This document shows, one piece after another, positions 1 through 10,274 of a stretch of 64,000 nt of DNA (its first letter is position 1; the number at the start of each line of letters is the position of its first letter). The translations under genes were made by a program, and so were the position numbers. The notes under the pieces were generated by a model. The model ran no database searches. It was not told where the DNA came from and saw only the letters and a program-made list of their open reading frames with translations. This DNA comes from Mesodorylaimus sp. YZB2_4 (Eukaryota > Nematoda > Enoplea > Dorylaimida > Dorylaimidae): assembly GCA_030248295.1 (NCBI GenBank), contig JASANH010000966.1, positions 1 through 64,000 of the forward strand. Direction: 5' to 3'.

Positions 1-37
1 AATACAAGAAATCCTTGTTTTGCTGGTTTCGAAAATT

Positions 38-89
38 CTTATGTGGTACATCCAAAAAAATTTTTGGGTTTTGGATTGTACCACATAAG
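38..89. repeat. Short hairpin (inverted repeat)
   Basis: Two arms of about 20 bases, CTTATGTGGTACA at 38 and its complement ending at 89, pair with a single bulge around a T/A-rich loop of about 11 bases. This could be the end of a small inverted-repeat element or a local hairpin. Nothing else marks it. Confidence 0.6.
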
Positions 90-1219
90 ATATCGCGCGG
101 GGATGAGCTGCGTTTTATTGTTGGCCTTTATTTAAATAGAACTCATTGCGGGAAAATCTAGAGAAAGAATTATAAAAAGGATGAGAACGGAAAGATTGAC
201 TGGTTCACACATGTCGTGAACTAAGGGGGCTCGCGAAAATGCATACAGTATGCAGTCCCACATTCAGTCTCCATCGTCACCCCATATATTATACATAAAC
301 AGACAGAAGCTTGAATGCAAAATCAAAATTTTCAATTTCAACTTTTGTTTCTCTAGTCTTATTTTTATTCCCTTACAGTCTGCACCTCGGCTTGTCCAAG
401 AAACTGTGCACAGATCTATTGTAGATCACCAAAGTAAGCATGATATAAGTCCCAGTCAGCTCGATATGCGTATACTGTACTCTGGGTATCATAAGCATAT
501 CACTGTTCCTGCTCTGCTGAATTTTCGACGTTCTCTACCTGAAGCGATATTGCACGTAGTCGTCGTTGACGACTACCTTAATAGCCTGTAACTACACAAA
601 CTTGTTGAAGTAGGTGATGGCGGCGACATACACCCCTTACTCTCAGATAATTTCAGTTAAAGATCTTTGAGAACGAGCCATCGCGATTCATGTTACCCGC
701 ATCCTTTGTCCACCCTCAAGGATATGTGTGAAACGTCTGAGATCTAACTCCATAGTTTGCAATATTTAAAAGCTAGCATATCATCATAAAAAGTCCAAGC
801 TTCACTTGATATTGTATGCACTACAATAGAAGATTTAATACCATTGGTATCAGGAATGCAATGGAGCACATGGTACTTAGAGAGTAGGGTAGGTATTGTA
901 AAACATGCAGACATAGGAGAGTTTTCAGTGTGGATTTTCAAAACAGCTGACGTCAGCAACACTTATGACCAACGAAGGTCCACCTCGAGTCAACAACGCG
1001 CTGCGTCTCTCTGCCGCTGCCCGCCTGTTGCCATAGAGACAGAGGGAAGGACTTTAAAGCGAGCTTGTGGTTGGTTATTTGTGTGAACCAGCACAGAAGC
1101 AAGTAAACACTTTTCTAGAAGTCGAAGTCATAATTCCTCAAACCTTTTATGTCAGCCGAAACTAAATTTAGCCAAATAGATCAAGATTCTAATCAGTTTC
1201 ATAAAATACACAGTCACCA
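90..1219. other. Gene-poor flank of the palindrome
   Basis: No coding exon with convincing splice sites or a recognisable family was found. Open frames here are short and overlap on both strands. No repeat partner was noticed elsewhere in the window. Confidence 0.5.
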
Positions 1220-3670
1220 ATCCCTTTTCCATGTCTTGCGCGAAAGAAGCATTTCACAGCCCGGCGACATCCTACCCCACTAAAAACTACCAGAATGCGA
1301 AACAAGATGCATATATATTTCACAAAAACCTACGCTCAAAAAAGGTTAAGGGTACTGTAAACAGGGAGAGCCCAGTCAGGCTGTGTTTTTTTAGGATACC
1401 ACGCTAAGGGAGTGCCATCCGGGATATCAACGTCAAACAGGTTCACTGCTGGCGCCTTGTAGCCTTTTCCTGCCACGCGCTGTCGGACGCCATCGGTGAG
1501 GGGAATATTTGAAATCCCAGAATTGTTTTCATAAATCGACTTGAATAAGGTTGCTCAAGGCTTCGTAGGTAGCATCAAAGTTGAATGGCTCGTTCCCGCA
1601 GCACAGCGTGTCGGCTTGGTCCACGAATCGCTCGCGGAATCATCTATTCAGCTCTCGATGCACTCAAAATCCAGTGATTGGGAGTAGTTTATGCCTTGTC
1701 GTGGATATATGCCGTCGCGAAAATACGCTTCAGGGAAAACTGTGTAAACGTCGTTTGTGGCTTCAGAACCGTAATTCATTCGAAAAACATGAAGCTTGAA
1801 GATCGTGACCGAATTCGTGAGAAAAGGTACTCAAAAGACTAAAATATTTTGTAGATAAGGACGTCACTTTAAGTGAGCGGCATTCCTTAATTAAATACGA
1901 GCAACATTTAATTGATGTTTCCCTGTGGGTGGGATGATTCAGCCTGCGCCCAATGCCTCCCTGGCCACCGCGTGTGTTTTCTATATAAAGCTCCTTTAAC
2001 TCAGGCAGAAGCGCGAACTACACACGCGTACGCACGGGAGCCTCTCGGCGCGCCGGTACCCCAGGACGATCGTCGAGTGACCCGACGTTATATAGCAGCT
2101 GATCCTGGATCAACCTCGCACAACCCTCGACGCGGTCTGTTATATCATCGCTAGTAATACTTCATGAGACATCCTATACACACCCGATATTTGTTATTCT
2201 GAGTATCCTGTAAACCCAATCAACAGCATCCTTCATATTCCCACATAGGAAAGATGAAATACCTGTAGTAGTATCTTAAGCGAGTAGATCTGTCCGCTAG
2301 TCCTAGCAAGATTCAACCATCCTAGTGTGCTTGCTTATATTTCTTAAACTTGCTCCAGTCGAATTCTACTACGAATGTAGCACCTTGACTTTTTCACGCA
2401 GCGCACTTTTCAATGTAACATAATGTAATTCTTTTCGTTTTACCCATCACTAAGCACTGACAGCGCACTCGAGTGAAAAGACATATTATACAAGAATTTT
2501 TACCGCCCGCGAGTTGAACACTGCCCACAACTGCGCACCTGCGTGAGAGCAGACGCCTAACCCACTAGCCGCGAGCCCAGTCGTAGTTCCTGCAAAGATG
2601 TCACCATCTCACTCAACAACTACGACTCCATCAAAGCGTCGTTGTCGCCTCTCTTTCCTTGAGATGATTGAGCCCGCGACTGTCTCACCCTAAGCACGCA
2701 GAGTGAGAAGTGTGCTGCAGCCCGCATCAACAAAATTTGTCGCCGTACGAGACCAATCACTTTGAGTGATGCAAAGCACGAATTCTAGCACTCTCACCGC
2801 ATGCTTTCGAGACGCTGTCAGAATGCCCATTTTTTCTCGTAAAAACTACCGAGATAAAATGATGGCCGATTTTCAATTACAACCAGCTGTATTTTCCAAA
2901 GAGAGTATACGACTCGCTTATATCAAAGAACCTATTTAATCTTTCCTTCCTGAAGTAGAAAAATCTTCAAAAGCCATATTGCTGCTAAGCAAGCTTTCAA
3001 CTCAGGTTGAGACTTTAATGCGCAAACAAGACAGTGCGTCTGTTCCAGAAGCCGATATTGTGATGCGAACTCCACTACCCTACTACTACGCAGCAATCCA
3101 CGAGATTTGCCATGCTCTCCTCGTGATAATGAAGACATTGCAGTTAATATTTCAGAAAAAAAGACGACTGTAAGTTAGAACGATATTCATACCAACCTCG
3201 AAAAAAATGCGCAGCAAATTAACTCTTACAATGAGTTATCTTCACAAATTCATGTTTTTCAAATACGCACTCGACTCAACCTATAAAGCACATGAGAATA
3301 AGAAATCTTTTAACAAAGACAGAAAGCAATCAAGCAGTTAATTATTTTCTTGTCAGCCCATATTCACTTCAACCTTTTGCCTGCACTCTAGTTTTAATTG
3401 CCATTATGATCAGCGAAGTCGTGGCTTTATCCCCACATCTCTTACGAGTATCTTCATCTTGTTATATTGCCCTTCATTGTCCACGACGTTTACTTCTTCC
3501 ATTAAATCTTGATTGTGTTGAAAAGAAAAATGATCTACCTCTTCTACCTGACACCACATCGGGAATACATGTATCTCTGCTGCAACTCCGCTCATTGTTA
3601 TCTATTCCACTTGTTCATGACAGCCAGTGTTTTGGCCGGTCAGTTCAACCGCTTTAGAGGCGTTCATCCA
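1220..3670 (+). repeat. Left arm of a large imperfect palindrome
   Basis: This segment reappears as its reverse complement at 4600-7325. Matching points include 1265 with 7280, 2735 with 5630, 3230 with 5105 and 3655 with 4615, so the two arms stay collinear with modest indels. Similarity is uneven: about 1380-1900 is nearly identical to its partner, while the inner part (3250-3650) is clearly more diverged. A SINE sits at corresponding places in both arms (2465-2605 and 5785-5955), so the arms look like an inverted duplication of one locus rather than ordinary transposon ends. Confidence 0.85.
2465..2605 (-). mobile_element. tRNA-derived SINE, family A (left-arm copy)
   Basis: Read on the minus strand it begins with a tRNA-like head. 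An A-box-like stretch around GTGGGTTAGGCG is followed about 35 bases on by a B-box-like GTTCAACTCG, then a body reaching the TCACTCGAG region. It matches the copy at 5785-5955 in the other palindrome arm and the independent copy at 15390-15550. Confidence 0.65.
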
Positions 3671-4059
3671 GTGAGCCTCTGTCCGTGCGTAACGGGGCGT
3701 GGCTGGCCTGAAAATCTTTTCAGCGTTATTGCTGGCGAAAAGTACAAGCAGATCCGTATCTCTTCAGCGTCTCTATGAGGAGAACTCAGTTATCTCATCT
3801 TCTCTGACTCGCACAAACCGTCAACACACATGTAGCTACGAGTGTGGAGTAGCAGTCACTTACCCGACAGCGGTGGCGCGGAATCTACTATATCCTCCAC
3901 CAGCATGCCATCGTCATCATCGAAAGCATGGGACTGCTAAAGCCGATTTTCTTACGCAGAAACTACTTTAAAAAATTGGTCATTGTCACAGCTTACAGTT
4001 TCTCTGACATTCTTGGAAGTTACGCAGAATTGAAACGTTGTAATGCAAGGCTCATGAAT

Positions 4060-4112
4060 GCACATGCATGCGTGAACATGCATGATGTACATGCATGCAT
4101 AAAGAAAGTTTT
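4060..4112. repeat. ACATGCATG tandem repeat
   Basis: Several alternating purine/pyrimidine ACATGCATG units occur in 50 bases near the centre of the large palindrome. Such tracts can form non-B DNA. That is a property of the sequence type and has not been measured here. Confidence 0.7.
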
Positions 4113-4410
4113 GCAAAAGCTGCAGTTAAAGCGCGGGTATAGGGCAGGAGCTGCGACTATTTTTCCCGTCTTCTCCTCAATGACCAGAAGACCAGTCAGG
4201 GGTGGGCGACTTGTTCCCTGGCGTCTGATTGGCCGAGATTGTAGGCGGAGCACCTGGCGTCACCTCAAAGGGTATGTGCGCGGCCATGCGACCACTTAGC
4301 GGGAAAGTGCGCGACCACGCGACTACTGATCGATATACTCGCCCTTTAAACAAACATATGATGATTTCTGTAACTGCGAAAGGTAGTAACTTGCAAAAGT
4401 GCTGTATTTT

Positions 4411-4500
4411 TGACCCGATTTCTCGAAAAAGTGACCCGACCCGACCCGAAATTTTGCTGACCCGACGCGACTCGACCCGAAAGTACCTGACCCGATGCGG
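4411..4500. repeat. GACCCGA-rich direct repeat
   Basis: About eight GACCCGA-like units fall in 90 bases. A related short tract lies near 8430-8450, just outside the hAT-like element. GACCCG-rich ends occur in some hAT-type elements, but no second end or target duplication was seen here. Confidence 0.6.
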
Positions 4501-5784
4501 GGTCTACACCTGGTTATGGGTACACAAGTACTAGGCTCGAATTACCCCTGCGCTGTCCCTACCGAAAAGAACGCTAATAATGATTACCCTCTTATTTGAG
4601 TAATGGATGGACGCCTCTACAAGCGGTTGAACCAAGCCGAGCCAAACACACAGGCTGTCATGAACACAGTGGAATAGTATAACGACATGAGCAGAGTTGC
4701 ATCAGGAGATACATGTATTCCCCGATGTGGTGTCAGGTACGAAACAGGTACAATTATTTCTCTTTTCCAAAGCACACATCGAAGTATTCATGGAAGAAAG
4801 GACACAACCGTCGTGGACCGGATGCAAGGGAAATATAACCCAGAGATGCAAGAATACCTCGTCAAGAAGATGTGCGGGATACAAGCCCACGACTTCGCTG
4901 ATCATACGATGGCAATTACAACAACTAGAGTGCAGGCAAAACAGGTTTAAAGTGAATAATGGGCTGACACAGAAAATAATTAACTGCCTTGATTGACCTT
5001 TCTGTCCTTTGTTAAAAGCATTTCTCATTCTCATGTGCCTTTATAGGTCGAGTCCATAGGCGCGATTTGAAAAACCATGACATTTGTGCAAGATAACCTC
5101 ATTGTAAGAGTTAATTGCTGCGCATTATTTTCGAGGTTAGTATGATAGTATATTGTCTCAATTTACCAGTCGTCTTTTTTTCTGAAAATATTAACTGCAA
5201 TGTCTTCATTATCACGAATGGGAGCCATGGCAACTGGATGGCCTGCGTAGTAGTGCGGGTGAGTGGAGTCCCGCATCCACCAATATGGGCCTTCTGGAAC
5301 AGCATGCACTGTTCTCGGTTGCGCGTTAAAGTCTTAACCACTAAGTTGAAAACTTGCCTCCAGCAGCAAATCATGGCTTTTGACAGCTTTTTCTACTTTA
5401 GTGAAGGAAAGATTCAAATAAGGTTCTTTGATATCGAGCCGAGTCGTGTACTCTCTTTAGCCAAATACCCAGCCTGGTTGTAATTGCAAATCGGCCATCC
5501 ATTTTATCTCGGTAGTTTTTACGCGAACAAACATGGGCATTCTGACAGCGTCTCGAAAGCATGCTGTGAGAGTGCTAGAAGTCGTGCATTGCATCACCCA
5601 AGTGATTGGTCCTCCGTACAGCGACCAAATTTTGTTGATGCCGGGCTGCAGCACACTTCTCACTCTGCCGTGCTGAGGGCGAGACCAGTCGCGGGCTCAA
5701 TCATCCTCAAGGAAAAGAGAGGCGACAACGACCGCTTTGCTGGAATCGTAGTTGTTGAGTGAGATGGTGACATCTTTGCCAGGA

Positions 5785-5955
5785 ACTACGACTGGGCTCG
5801 CGGCCTGGTGGGTTAGGCGTCTGCCTCTCACGCCAGGTGCGCAGTTGTGGGCCAGTGTTCAACTCGCGGGCCGGTAAATAAATTCTTGTATAATATGTCT
5901 TTTCACCCTCGAGTGCGCTGTCAAGTGCTTAGTGATGTGGTAAAACACGAACAAG
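5785..5955 (+). mobile_element. tRNA-derived SINE, family A (right-arm copy)
   Basis: The head reads GCCTGGTGGGTTAGGCG (A-box region) followed by GTGTTCAACTCGCG (B-box region). The body TTTTCACCCTCGAG and a tail GTGGTAAAACACGAACA match the copy at 15390-15550 almost throughout. This defines an element of about 160-170 bases. Confidence 0.7.
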
Positions 5956-6149
5956 AATCACCATTCATGTTACCATTGCAAAACAGTGCGCTGCGTGAAA
6001 AAGTCACAGGTGCCCTTACATTCCCCCGTAAATAGCAAAAGTCGACTAGAGCAAGTTTACAGCACAATATTACAGCACAGCACACTAGGATTGGTTGAAT
6101 CTTGCTAGGACTAGCGGACAGACCCTACTCGCTTCAAGACTTACTACTG

Positions 6150-6405
6150 CCAGGTATTTTTCAATCATTTTAGTACTATTGTGGTCAATATGAAGGAATG
6201 CTATTTGATGTGGGTTTACCAAGGATCACTCCAGAATAACCAAAGATAAAAATTCGGGTGTGTATAAGGATGTCTCCATTGAAATATTTTTACGTAGTCA
6301 CCTATAAAGCAATATCACCGCATGTTCAGAGGGTTTGTGCGAGGTTTTGATCTCAAGGAACTTCAGCTGCTTATATAACAAGTCCGGGTCACTCCGACCA
6401 GATCC
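6150..6405 (+). repeat. Direct repeat of the 7350-8405 flank, an empty site
   Basis: The stretch from TTTTTCAATCATTTTAG through AACTTCAGCTGCTTATA is repeated in the same orientation at 7350-7437 joined to 8253-8405. The second copy is interrupted exactly at a TA by the pogo-like element, while this copy is uninterrupted at about 6238. A third, inverted trace lies in the left palindrome arm at about 2160-2270. Confidence 0.75.
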
Positions 6406-6689
6406 AGTCTCTAACCAGGTGAGGTATCACAGGGCGACGAATTCTCATGAGAGGCTCCCCTCCGCTGCGTACATCGTGTCTGATTAGTTACAGTCTTAAA
6501 CAGACGCAATATCCGATTAAACTAAAACTGGGAAGCATCAGTTGGTAGGAGCTTTATATAGAAAACACACGCGATGGCCAGGGAGGCATTGGGCGCAGGC
6601 TGAATCATCCCACCCACAGGGAAACATCAATTAAATGTTGCTCGTATTTAATTGAGGAATGCCGCTCACTTTAAGTGACGTCATTATCT

Positions 6690-7200
6690 ACAAAATATTT
6701 TTATTATTTTAGGCTTTCGAGTACCTTTTCTCACGAATTCGGTCACGATCTTCAAACTTCATGTTTTTCGAATGAATTCGGTTCTGAAGCCACAAACGAC
6801 GTTTGCACAGTTTTCCCTGAAGCGTATTTTCGCGACGGCATATATCCACGACAAGGCATAAACTACTCCCAATCACTGGATTTTGAGTGCATCGAGAGCT
6901 GAATATGTAGATGATTCCGCGACCGATTCGTGGACCAAGCCGACACGCTGTGCTGCGGAAACGAGCCATTCAAATTTGATGCTACCTACGAAGCATTGAG
7001 CAACCTTATTCAAGTCGATTTATAAAAACAATTCTGGGATTTCAAATATTCCCCTCACCGATGGCGTCCGACAGCGCGTGGCAGGAAAAGGCTACAAGGC
7101 GCCAGCAGTGAACCTGTTTGACGTTGATATCCCGGATGGCACTCCCTTATCGTGGTATCCTAACAAAACACAACCTGACTGGGCTCTCCCTGTTTACAGT
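6690..7200 (+). pseudogene. Coding-like remnant of unknown family
   Basis: Blocks with protein-like composition run on the plus strand, and the same blocks appear on the minus strand of the left arm at about 1370-1830. The reading is broken in both copies. I do not recognise the family. It could be a fragment of a duplicated host gene or part of an old mobile element. The high similarity of this part of the two arms shows recent duplication or homogenisation. Confidence 0.35.
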
Positions 7201-7437
7201 ACTCTTAACCTTTTTTAAGCGTAGGTGTTTGTGAAATATATATGCATCTTGTTTCGCATTCTGGTAGTTTTTAGTTGGGTAGGATGTCGCCGGGCTGTGA
7301 AATGCTTCTTTCGCGCAAGACATGGAAAAGCTTTTAGACTTCTACTGTAAGGTACGGGTATATTTCAACTATTTTAGCACGATTGTGGGAAATCACAAAG
7401 CAGTGCTTGTTTTATAAGGATTACTAGGGAGGGAATA

Positions 7438-8252
7438 CAGTCGAGTCGACTTATAGTCACACCGGATAATGTCACACTCCGGTTATTATCACAGGTTTTC
7501 CAAGTCCCGAATTTCTTCCCTATACTTTGTGTGCATATTGAGCTCGCTTATTATCACGCTGAATTTGGCTTAGTCCGCTTACTGTAAGGGGTGAAGTGTT
7601 TACCCTTCCACCTAGTTCCAGCAAGTTGGCGCCGGTTACCGGTTATCAAGGTACGATACCAGTCAACACGCCAGGTCGCCCGATCAAAGTACAACCAAGG
7701 CTCAGAAGACCAGTTCCTGTGACTAACGGGTGGTCTGATGATATATGCAAATTGATCTACTGGGGAGGTATATTAAGGGTATATAAGGGTCTGCCTTGTT
7801 CTTACGATTAGTGAGTGTGCCGTGTCTCCGTCGGGTGCGGAGGTTCAATAAACGTAGTGATTACATTACTGCCACATAAATTTCATGGCCAAGCGGAATA
7901 AGTACGAGAAAAGAGTCACATTTCCACTCTTGTCAGTCTGAAACAAATACAAAATCGTCAAAAACTAGGATTTCTCGCGAGAAAACGCTTGCATGGAGGC
8001 GCATGGCACCTTAATGCTTCAGCTTTGATCTGACTGATCCCCATATTTTGGATTTCTTTGGTTACAAAAACTTTTGAAAAAGCGTTTCGTCTTTAAAAAC
8101 AGGAGGGATATATGAAAATGATACGAAATGGCGATGAAACGCATAAGAGTAAAATTTTGGCCATTTTAGAGTGTACTTCGGTTTTAGTCACAGTCCGGAT
8201 ATTGTCACATTTTCTTCCCTCCGGAGCTGGTGATATTAAGCGGACTCGACTG
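7438..8252. mobile_element. pogo/Tigger-like non-autonomous DNA element
   Basis: The element begins CAGTCGAGTC and ends GACTCGACTG, with TA on both sides (7436-7437 and 8253-8254), the target duplication of the Tc1/mariner/pogo superfamily. The terminal repeats extend imperfectly inward. The uninterrupted copy of the host sequence at 6150-6405 confirms the insertion point. Removing the LTR nested inside leaves about 530 bp with no transposase coding visible, so it is a MITE-like derivative. Confidence 0.8.
7583..7865 (+). mobile_element. Solo LTR (LTR-retrotransposon fossil)
   Basis: This 283-bp unit starts TGTAA, ends TTACA and is flanked by the 4-base duplication TTAC (7579-7582 and 7866-7869). 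It contains a TATAAG box at 7782 and an AATAAA signal at 7847, in the order expected of an LTR read on the plus strand. No internal region or second LTR is present, as after recombination between two LTRs. It is nested in the pogo-like element and is therefore younger than it. A 4-base duplication fits Gypsy-type elements but does not prove the family. Confidence 0.75.
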
Positions 8253-8518
8253 TAACAAAAGATGAAAATTCGGGTGCGTATTATGAGATATCTCCATCGA
8301 AATATTTTCGCACAGTCACCTTTACACCAGAGTCACTACCTGTTCCGAGGATTTGTGCAAGGGTTTTCTCTCAAAGAACTTCAGCTGCTTATAGCAATTT
8401 TGGGTCAGGGCTTTCGGGCTCGACCCGACCTGATCCGATCCGATGTCTACTCGCGACTATGCCTGCCGCTGAAACATCAATTGGAGAAGTTGACGTCTCC
8501 CAGCCAGGGTTGGTATCC

Positions 8519-9526
8519 CAGGGTCGACCGTACCTGTACCGTACCCGTGCCTGGAGCCTGGTACGGCCGTACCGTACCGTACAGTACTAAGAAAAACTCC
8601 ATCTTGGCAGCCAAAAAAATTTGAAAATTTTTTCATAAGATTTTATAGATATTTTAAGTGAAGGCAATTTCTAACTCTGGTGTGCATCTCGAAAATTGTC
8701 ATGCCTTATATATTCATCTACTCCTTCGCTGTGATCACTTTGATCATCGTCGGGTTTTAAGATACAGTATTGTAACCAAGAAAAGCAACGAAGAGCCTAA
8801 AATCCTGGACTTCAAAGCGGTCTCCACTCCTTTGATATCGCAGATTACCAGAAATCCTTTGGCTCTACCATGCTACTGAACCTATATGGCCTCAAAGACC
8901 CTTCCGGGATCTTTAAACTCATGATCTACAACTCCACAGATTTGAGACCGTGATATAAATCTGTAATCTAGAAGCCTCCTATTTCGATGTCTTGCGCAAA
9001 GATGCCGAAAAACTTTTTGAATGAAGATCGATGAGAGAACATTGGAGAAAACATCTGTTGACATTTGATCAACATATGGGTTCCCTAACCAGCGCTTCGA
9101 AAAATTGAAGACAAGGAGTTTAGTCTTTCATGTACGAAACTGTAGCATGGCAGGCATGCAGCAACAGCGACTCCATGAATGCCCACATGTCAATTCAAGA
9201 AAGCACCATTTTTAGCAGCACTTGGTGAATTCATGGATCACAGCCCCAAAATCAGCCTACTAGCATCAGGACTATAAGATAAGATGCTCTGCGAGCAAAT
9301 ACTTGAACTTTTTGTCTCTTTTTGAGATCGGTTATCTAAGAATAGTCTGGGATTATGAACCAACAGCTGCTAGATTCATTTTCTCTTTACAAAAATTGGC
9401 CGCTTTGAAGCGAAAGAATGTTCGCGAGCGTGAAATTACACTCAAAATATAAGCGGCTGTGCCAGCCTATTTTCAGTGCCGTACCCGTACCGTACCACCC
9501 CCGGTACGGCGGTACGGTCGACCCTG
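8519..9526. mobile_element. hAT-like non-autonomous DNA element
   Basis: The ends are inverted: CAGGGTCGACCGTACC at the left and GGTACGGTCGACCCTG at the right, each followed inward by runs of GTACC/GGTAC units. The flanking octamers are TGGTATCC and GGGTATCG, which share GGTATC and look like a diverged 8-bp duplication as made by hAT transposases. The interior of about 0.85 kb shows no recognisable transposase. Confidence 0.7.
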
Positions 9527-10274
9527 GGGTATCGATCTCCCGTCCGCCAAGAATGCTGGCTACACCTGCTAGAGGACATACCGCGACATGTCGCATGCCG
9601 GCATGCGTGGGTAACATCACATGGTCCTTTTAAAACTTGGTGCTGTACACCACCCGTGGGTAAGTTTGCACGCAAACTACTGCAGGTTGGATTGGTAGGC
9701 CCAGAAGCTTGGGTTCGATTCCTGGCCTGGCTAAAGTCTTTGCATATCTTTATCAACAGCAACAGCAAGGTGTATAGTACTGCATACTGTGCAGACCTGC
9801 TGGCCTCTGAATGATCCCATAAATGGCATAAAAACTGGCAATCCTGACTCGTAAGTTTGTCAAACGTAAAAACAAAAATTTCGCACTTGTGTAAAATAGT
9901 TTAGGGGTACAGCAAAAATTTTTTAAGTCCTGCCGGGACTTAGAAGAAATATATACCATGGCCCGTAAGCCCGCTTACATCGAAGTAGCTGTAAACATAG
10001 AAAAAAGCACAAATAATACATCAAGCTTCGTCTTCCAAATGGTTTATTGTCTGACGAGGGGATAAGCCTATTCACGTTTCAATTTGCCGGTTTTTCCTTG
10101 AGAAGAAGAAAATGTCTGCTGGAAGCGCGAATGGTTCCTTTAGAGCCGGAGAGCCGGAGATTTATAGTCTGCTGCTGTGTATAGCTATTCTTGTCCCTTG
10201 TCCAAGCCTGGTATTACGTATTTCAGTACGTCGTTGGCAATTAACGAAACTGACTTTATCGCATCGTGGTCGCA
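9527..10274. other. Intergenic, upstream of MRPS27
   Basis: A GGTTCGATTCC B-box-like sequence lies at 9712-9722, with only a weak A-box candidate about 26 bases upstream, so a degenerate tRNA-like SINE is possible. The rest, including the region just upstream of the MRPS27 start, shows no clear feature. Confidence 0.4.

Larger units (their letters stand above)
3671..4599. other. Spacer of the palindrome
   Basis: About 0.93 kb of unpaired sequence between the two arms. It holds ACATGCATG-type tandem repeats at about 4060-4112, an imperfect tandem pair of GCGCG.CCA.GCGAC units at 4270-4325, and a GACCCGA-rich tract at 4411-4500. No gene was recognised. Confidence 0.6.
4600..7325 (-). repeat. 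Right arm of the large palindrome
   Basis: This is the reverse-complement partner of 1220-3670. Pairing ends near the CATGGAAAAG stretch at 7322, where the two copies diverge. The arm is slightly longer than the left one because of indels and extra sequence around 6150-6540. It carries its own SINE copy and a coding-like remnant that is mirrored in the left arm. Confidence 0.85.

Noticed and set aside
4060-4112. CRISPR-like array
   Set aside because: The repeats are short, contiguous and degenerate without spacers, and the genome is eukaryotic.
9700-9730. tRNA gene, because of a perfect GGTTCGATTCC B box
   Set aside because: No acceptor stem, anticodon arm or properly spaced A box. At most a SINE remnant.
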